A stretch of DNA of 64,000 bases, from the NCBI RefSeq assembly GCF_003955715.1, contig NZ_CP034463.1, forward strand, positions 682,001-746,000. The letters run 5' to 3'. Positions 57,873 to 64,000 of this stretch are shown piece by piece; position 1 is the stretch's first letter; each line of letters starts with the position of its first letter. A program made the translations under genes and the position numbers. This DNA comes from Streptomyces aquilus (GTDB lineage Bacteria; Actinomycetota; Actinomycetes; Streptomycetales; Streptomycetaceae). The notes beneath the pieces are model-generated. The model made no database searches. It had not been told where the DNA came from and was given only the letters and a program-made list of their open reading frames with translations.

Positions 57873-58011
57873 TTCATCCCTGCACACTGGTTGACATCCC
57901 CAGGAGACATGGCGGACCTTCGTCCGTAACAAGTGGCGCTCCGCGCACAGGAGTTACGCCCCCTTGTGTTCTCAGCTCTCCCCCTCCCCCCTCTGCAACA
58001 GGGATGTCTCC

Positions 58012-60243
58012 ATGCCGAGTTCGTTCAACAGACGCCACTTCCTGGCCGGCGCCACCGGTGTGGCCGCAGCTGCCGTCGCCGGAGGGATCTTCGGCTCCGG
58101 CACCGCTCAGGCGGCGCCCAGCACCTACACGCCCGACTGGAACTCAGTCGACCAGCACCCGCCGGCTCCGGAGTGGTTCCAGGACGCGAAGTTCGGGATC
58201 TACTTCCACTGGGGAGTCTTCAGCGTCCCGGCCTACGACAACGAGTGGTACCCGCGCAACATGTACCAGTCGGGCAGCAACGCCAACCAGCACCACATCG
58301 CGACCTACGGCCAGCCCGCGGCGTGGCCGTACCACAACTTCATCAACGGCGCCCAGGACCTCGCGGGCAACTTCGTGAAGTTCGCGCCGAAGCTGAAGTC
58401 GGCCGGCGGCAAGTTCGACCCCGACGAGTGGGCGCAGCTCTTCGTCGACGCCGGCGCCAAGTTCGCCGGGCCGGTCGCCGAGCACCACGACGGCTTCTCC
58501 ATGTGGAACAGCCAGGTCAACGAGTGGAACTCGGTGAACAAGGGCCCCGGCCTCGACCTCCTGCAACTCTTCACCACCGCCATCCGCGCCAAGAACCTCA
58601 AGCTGCTGGTGGCCATGCACCACGCGTACAACTTCACCGGCTTCTACCAGTACGCCCCCGCCCAGACGGACGCCAGCCTCAAGAAGCTCTACGGGCAGCT
58701 CGGCGCGACCGCGGAGAACCAACTCTGGTACGACAAGCTCAAGGAGGTCATCGACCGCGCCCAACCCGACATCCTGTGGCAGGACTTCAACCTGAGCGCC
58801 GTCGACGAAGCGCAGCGCCTGAAGTTCCTGTCCTACTACTACAACCAGGCCAACAGCTGGGGCCGTGAGGTCGTCGCCACCTACAAGGACGGGTTCAACG
58901 GCAAGGGCGAGGTCTTCGACTACGAGCGCGGCGGCCCGGCCGATCTCACCACCCCGTACTGGCTGACCGACGACAGCATCTCCAGCAGCAGTTGGTGCTA
59001 CACCCAGGGCATCGGCTACTACAGCATCCCGCAGATGCTGCACTCGTTCATCGACCGGGTCAGCAAGAACGGCAACATGCTGCTGAACATCGCGCCCATG
59101 GCGGACGGCACCATCCCCCAGGCGCAGAAGGACATCCTGCTGGGCATCGGTGACCATCTGAAGCGCTTCGGCGAGTCGATCTACGCGACCCGCGCCTGGA
59201 CCGAGTACGGCGAGGGTCCGACGAAGATGGGCGGCGGCTCGTTCACCACCCCGCACGCCGGCACCGCGCAGGACATCCGCTTCACCCGCAACAAGGCCGG
59301 CAACGTCCTGTACGCCACCGTCCTGGGCTGGCCCGGCAGCTCCCTCACGATCAAGACCCTTTCCTCGGACCGCATCAATCTCTCGTCGCTGTCCTCGGTG
59401 AAGCTCCTCGGCACCACGGCCGGCACCTACATCGACCTCCCCGCTCCGGCCCAGAGCTCCTCCGGCCTCACGGTCACCCTGCCGTCCTCGGCGCCCTACA
59501 GTGCGAACGCGTACGTCCTCAAGCTCACCTTCTCCGGCACGATCCCGGCGCTCCAGCCGCTCGGCGGAGCGGTCGCCTTCGCGGACGTCAACTACACCGG
59601 AACCTCTGCGGTGCTCCCCCTCGGCGACTACACCACGGCCGGCCTCACCTCGGCCGGGCTCGGCGCGGGCAGCATCTCCTCCCTCCGGCCGGCCCCCGGC
59701 TACCAGGTGATCGGATACTCCGGGGACAACTTCAGTGGCACCGCCTGGACCTTCACCGCCGCTAACCCAGACCTGCGCGTCACCGGCAACAACGACCAGA
59801 TCGCCTCCCTGCGGGTCCAGTTCAACCCGGCGACGTACTTCCGGCTCACCAACGCCACCAACGGGCTCGCCCTGGACAGCGGCGGCAACGTCGCCTCCGG
59901 GTCCAACCTCAAGCAGTGGACCTGGGACGGCAGCACCAACCTCCAGTGGCGCGCGGAGGCGCTCGACGGCGGCTACTACCGGCTGGTCAACCGGACCAAC
60001 GGCATGGTCGCGGACGGCTGGGGCGCCACCGCCAACGGCGATCCGGCCCGCCAGGCAGCCTGGAACGGCGGCAGCAATCAGCAGTGGAAGATCGTCGCCC
60101 GCGGCGGCAACCGCTACTCGATCGCCAACCGCACCACCGGCCTGGTCCTCGACGGCGGCGGCGACGTCGCATCGGGCTCCGTCACCAAGCAGTGGACGTA
60201 CGACGGCAGCAGCAACCTGCTATGGGTCTTCACCGCGCAGTGA
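58012..60243 (+). CDS. Secreted GH29 alpha-L-fucosidase with crystallin-like and beta-trefoil domains
   Basis: 743 residues from ATG 58012. A Tat signal (NRRHFLAGATG) ends at AQAAP. The GH29 barrel (about 40-400) shows FGIYFHWGVFSVPAYDNEWY, AEHHDGFSMWNS and the probable nucleophile Asp258 in DILWQDFNLS; a C-terminal beta-sandwich follows. Then a beta/gamma-crystallin-like domain (about 520-600: GYQVIGYSGDNFSGTAWTF) and a ricin-type beta-trefoil (about 605-743). It would cleave fucosyl residues from plant or fungal glycans outside the cell and feed the divergent ABC/fucose operon. Confidence 0.93.
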   Translation: MPSSFNRRHFLAGATGVAAAAVAGGIFGSGTAQAAPSTYTPDWNSVDQHPPAPEWFQDAKFGIYFHWGVFSVPAYDNEWYPRNMYQSGSNANQHHIATYGQPAAWPYHNFINGAQDLAGNFVKFAPKLKSAGGKFDPDEWAQLFVDAGAKFAGPVAEHHDGFSMWNSQVNEWNSVNKGPGLDLLQLFTTAIRAKNLKLLVAMHHAYNFTGFYQYAPAQTDASLKKLYGQLGATAENQLWYDKLKEVIDRAQPDILWQDFNLSAVDEAQRLKFLSYYYNQANSWGREVVATYKDGFNGKGEVFDYERGGPADLTTPYWLTDDSISSSSWCYTQGIGYYSIPQMLHSFIDRVSKNGNMLLNIAPMADGTIPQAQKDILLGIGDHLKRFGESIYATRAWTEYGEGPTKMGGGSFTTPHAGTAQDIRFTRNKAGNVLYATVLGWPGSSLTIKTLSSDRINLSSLSSVKLLGTTAGTYIDLPAPAQSSSGLTVTLPSSAPYSANAYVLKLTFSGTIPALQPLGGAVAFADVNYTGTSAVLPLGDYTTAGLTSAGLGAGSISSLRPAPGYQVIGYSGDNFSGTAWTFTAANPDLRVTGNNDQIASLRVQFNPATYFRLTNATNGLALDSGGNVASGSNLKQWTWDGSTNLQWRAEALDGGYYRLVNRTNGMVADGWGATANGDPARQAAWNGGSNQQWKIVARGGNRYSIANRTTGLVLDGGGDVASGSVTKQWTYDGSSNLLWVFTAQ

Positions 60244-60263
60244 CCGGCGGCTCCACGGTTAGG

Positions 60264-60308
60264 GGGCGTCCCTGGGCTCGGCGGCTGCCGCCGAGCCCAG
60301 GGACGCCC
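60264..60308 (+). terminator. Very stable hairpin terminator after GH29
   Basis: 21-bp perfect stem (60264-60284 with 60288-60308) with a 3-nt loop, 20 nt past the stop codon; the longest uninterrupted stem in the window. Confidence 0.9.
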
Positions 60309-60415
60309 TGTCCAGGCGCCCTGCGCCTGCCGCGTGGCTTCAGCGGATCTAGCCTGGAAGCAACCGCTGGAAGTGTGCCCCGGCAGGCACGGCCACCCGG
60401 ACGGAGGTGTCGCTC

Positions 60416-62875
60416 GTGGACAGGGCCGGCGAGCAGGATGCCCCCACTGCCGCCGTCGTCGTCGACCCGAACGGCGCGGTGAGCGGCTGGAGCGAGGGCG
60501 GACGGCTCCTGCTGGGCTGGTCGGCGGAGGACGTCGTCGGGCGCCCCGTGACCGAGCTGCTGGCCGGTCCCGCACCCGCCGGGTTCCCCGAGAGCCATGA
60601 GAGCGCCCGAGGCCCCGCCGGGCCCATCCCCCTGCGTCATCGGGACGGCTCCACGGTGGATGCCGTGGTGACGGCTCAACCCCTGTCCGGCACCGGCGGG
60701 CGGGGGCTCGGGCACGTGGTGACCGCCCAGCGCTGGGAAAGCCGCCCGGTGATCGCCGACCGAGCCTTCGAGCAGTGTCCCTTCGCTCTGGGTGTGTACG
60801 ACCCTGAGCTGCGGTTTCTGTGGATCAACGCCTCCTCGGCGCGGGTGATCGCGCACTCCGAGGACCAAGTGATCGGCAGAAAGTACCGCGAGGTGCTGCC
60901 CGAGTTCGACCGCACACTGTTTCCCGAAAGGGACGACAAGCCCTACACCGACGCGCTCGCCCAAGTGGCGAGGACGGGCGAGCCCACGCGTCTCATCACG
61001 GTCTTCCGTCCTCGCGGCAGTGACTATGCCAATGCCTGGGCCACGAGCATCTGGCCGGTCCGAGATACCGAAGGCACCGTCCGCGCGATCGCCAACTGGG
61101 GATTCGACATGAGCGCCGAGTACTGGGCTCGGCAACGCCTGCTCATCCTCAACAACGCCAGCGGCGGCATCGGCCGGACACTCGACGTGATCGGCACCGC
61201 CCGAGAACTGGCCATGACCCCGGTGCCGCGATTCGTCGACCAGGTCAGCGTGGACCTGTTCGACGAGGTGCTGCGCGGAGAGGAACCACCCTCCGAGTCC
61301 GCGGCCAATCCGCACGAGGCGATCGGACTCGTCCGTGCCGCCCAGCACAGCGCGCAGGACGGCACCGACCGGGATGCCGGGCCCCCGACGCCGGTCACAC
61401 ACAGCCCCGGCTCTGTCGCCGCCCGCTGCATGGCGACCGGCAGATCCACGGTCGAGCTCGCCACCGACCCCGGCCAGGGCGGCGAGTGGGCCTTCGGGCC
61501 CGGGCTCGCCGCCGACCCCGCCCACTGGCCACCGGGCAACCCGGTGATCGACGCGTCCCTCGCCAGGGACGGGCTGACGGGCCGGATCACCGTGCCGCTC
61601 CGGGCGCGCGGCGCGCTGCTCGGCGTCGTCGCCTTCTCCCGCCTGGACCGGCCGGAGGCCTTCACCGCCGACGACCTGATCCTCGCCGAAGAGCTGGCCG
61701 CCAAGGCGGCCGTCGCCATCGACAACGCCCGCCGCTACTCGCGCGAGCGCACGACCGCACTGACCCTGCAACGCAGCCTGCTGCCGCAGGGACCGCCGAA
61801 CCAGGAGGCGGTCGAGGTGGCATCCCGCTACCTGCCCGGAGGCACCGGCACGGAGGTGGGCGGTGACTGGTTCGACGTCATTCCGCTGTCCGGGGCCCGG
61901 GTCGCCCTGGTCGTCGGCGACGTGGTCGGCCACGGCCTGCACGCCGCGGCCAGCATGGGCCGACTGCGCACGGCCGTACGCACCCTCGCCGACGTCGACC
62001 TGCCACCGGACGAGCTGCTGACCCACCTGGACGACCTGGTCCTCCACCTCGCCGGCGACCTCCGCCCCGACAACCACTTCCAGCCGACCGGCGAGTCCGG
62101 GGCCACGTGCCTGTACACCGTCTACGACCCCGTCTCCCGGCGCTTCACCCTGGCGAGTGCCGGCCATCCCCTGCCACTGGTCATCTCCCCGGACGGCACC
62201 AGGACCCCGGTACCCGCCCACCCGGGACCGCCGCTCGGCATCGGTGGTCTGCCGTTCGAGGCCACCGAGCTCGAACTGCCCGAGGGCACCCTGCTCGCTC
62301 TCTTCACCGACGGACTGGTGGAGAGCCGCGAGCGCGACGTCGACCAGCGGATCACCGAGCTCCAGCACGCCCTCACCGACGCGACCACCCCGTTGGAGCC
62401 GCTGTGCGACACGGTGATGGACGCCATGCTCCCCGATCGCCGCACCGACGACGCCGCCCTGCTGCTCGTTCGCACCCGCGCGCTGGCCCGCCATCACGTC
62501 GCCGACTGGCCCGTCGAGCCCGACACCGCGCAGGTGCCGCGCGTCAGGAAGCTCGCTGTCGACCAGGTGGACGCCTGGGGCCTGGAGGAAGCGGCGTTCG
62601 TCACCGAACTGGTCGTCAGCGAGCTGGTCACCAATGCCATCCGCTACGGCGAACCGCCGATCAGGCTCCGGCTGATCCGGGACACCTCCCTGATCTGCGA
62701 GGTCTCCGACGCCAGCAGCACCGCCCCGCACCTGCGCCGGGCCCGCGCCTTCGACGAGGGCGGCCGGGGCCTGCTGCTCGTCGCCCAGCTCACCCAGGGG
62801 TGGGGCACGCGGCACACCACCGAAGGCAAGACCATCTGGTGCGCCCAGACCCTCACCCCGCCCACGCCGCTATGA
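60416..62875 (+). CDS. PAS-GAF-SpoIIE phosphatase-HATPase regulator (intact)
   Basis: 819 residues from GTG 60416, 8 nt after GGAGG; the in-frame GTG at 60407 overlaps that site. Domains: a PAS-like N-terminal region (about 15-105), a second PAS (about 115-240), GAF (about 245-440), SpoIIE/PP2C phosphatase (about 455-680), anti-sigma HATPase (about 690-815, ELVTNAIRYG). Phosphatase metal residues are present: Asp484 (GGDWFD), Asp502 (GDVVGHG), Asp632 (FTDGLVE). It likely dephosphorylates an anti-anti-sigma factor and can also bind or phosphorylate one. Paralogue of the degenerate protein at 23998. Confidence 0.92.
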   Translation: MDRAGEQDAPTAAVVVDPNGAVSGWSEGGRLLLGWSAEDVVGRPVTELLAGPAPAGFPESHESARGPAGPIPLRHRDGSTVDAVVTAQPLSGTGGRGLGHVVTAQRWESRPVIADRAFEQCPFALGVYDPELRFLWINASSARVIAHSEDQVIGRKYREVLPEFDRTLFPERDDKPYTDALAQVARTGEPTRLITVFRPRGSDYANAWATSIWPVRDTEGTVRAIANWGFDMSAEYWARQRLLILNNASGGIGRTLDVIGTARELAMTPVPRFVDQVSVDLFDEVLRGEEPPSESAANPHEAIGLVRAAQHSAQDGTDRDAGPPTPVTHSPGSVAARCMATGRSTVELATDPGQGGEWAFGPGLAADPAHWPPGNPVIDASLARDGLTGRITVPLRARGALLGVVAFSRLDRPEAFTADDLILAEELAAKAAVAIDNARRYSRERTTALTLQRSLLPQGPPNQEAVEVASRYLPGGTGTEVGGDWFDVIPLSGARVALVVGDVVGHGLHAAASMGRLRTAVRTLADVDLPPDELLTHLDDLVLHLAGDLRPDNHFQPTGESGATCLYTVYDPVSRRFTLASAGHPLPLVISPDGTRTPVPAHPGPPLGIGGLPFEATELELPEGTLLALFTDGLVESRERDVDQRITELQHALTDATTPLEPLCDTVMDAMLPDRRTDDAALLLVRTRALARHHVADWPVEPDTAQVPRVRKLAVDQVDAWGLEEAAFVTELVVSELVTNAIRYGEPPIRLRLIRDTSLICEVSDASSTAPHLRRARAFDEGGRGLLLVAQLTQGWGTRHTTEGKTIWCAQTLTPPTPL

Positions 62876-62947
62876 CACCCGTTCCGTCGAGGAGCACGTG
62901 CTCACACCTCTGTGACACACGTACTCGACACGTATGTCGCAGCGGCG

Positions 62948-62976
62948 AGGCCGGCCGGTGGGCAGCCGGCCGGCCT
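62948..62976. terminator. Bidirectional hairpin terminator
   Basis: 11-bp perfect stem (62948-62958 with 62966-62976) followed by TTTC on the + strand, between the convergent SpoIIE-type gene and the xylanase gene. Confidence 0.8.
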
Positions 62977-62993
62977 TTCACATCAGGGGGTCA

Positions 62994-64000
<1,007 letters not shown>

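Noticed and set aside
57705..57932. Small frames on both strands in the fucose control region
   Set aside because: Overlapping frames in all directions arise from the AT-richer composition; none has a ribosome binding site plus family-like sequence.

Overview
The window is high-GC actinobacterial DNA, almost certainly from a Streptomyces chromosome. The signs are near-uniform G/C at third codon positions, a whiE-type spore-pigment type II polyketide locus, several SpoIIE-phosphatase/anti-sigma-kinase fusions, snapalysin, an XlnA-type xylanase, and a TTA codon restricted to one secreted enzyme. No rRNA, tRNA, transposase, integrase or CRISPR array was seen.

Layout. (1) 1-3.4 kb: the 5' part of an MFS exporter divergent from a TetR regulator, with four 18-bp-phased operator-like repeats between them, then katG. 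(2) 3.5-14.5 kb: an aromatic polyketide locus. A secreted beta-helix protein and an O-methyltransferase run rightward and converge on a leftward operon that reads, in transcription order, SchA/CurD-type protein, cupin, KS-alpha, chain-length factor, ACP, aromatase/cyclase, TcmI-type cyclase. Upstream on the same strand are a class F sortase, a probable sortase substrate and a FAD aromatic hydroxylase. (3) 14.7-31.6 kb: a block of envelope, stress and regulatory genes: DUF7144 and SHOCT membrane proteins, YihY/BrkB, HdeD, DUF2252, a DHA2 exporter, a GH15 glycosidase, a PAS-GAF-pseudo-SpoIIE-HATPase protein, a MalT-like LuxR regulator, a class II amidotransferase and a zinc DD-carboxypeptidase. 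(4) 31.7-43 kb: lipoproteins, a GH27-like enzyme, a Tat-exported PHP-domain protein with a His-rich N-terminus, a ThuA-beta-trefoil protein under a promoter with a DasR-like site, GNAT, PucR and TfoX-N genes, snapalysin, and a short gene graveyard. (5) 43-64 kb: secreted plant-polymer enzymes carrying ricin-type beta-trefoils (GH62, SGNH esterase, GH29 fucosidase, GH10 xylanase) around a 12-gene L-fucose-type uptake and catabolic operon, with a second intact SpoIIE-type regulator near the right edge.

How the parts fit. The GH29 enzyme would release L-fucose outside the cell, and the divergently transcribed ABC transporter would import it. FucU, an aldose dehydrogenase, fuconolactonase and fuconate dehydratase would give 2-keto-3-deoxy-L-fuconate. 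The lower half is unusual: an SDR, a PfkB kinase and a KDPG-type aldolase are present, while the FAH-type hydrolase of the textbook pathway is absent. Together with GH62, SGNH and GH10 enzymes this forms a hemicellulose/fucoside saprophytic region.

The observations most worth follow-up are the sortase/HTGGG-motif pair inside the pigment locus, the hybrid fucose operon, the degenerate SpoIIE phosphatase, the phased operator array, the His-rich Tat-exported PHP protein, and the single TTA codon.
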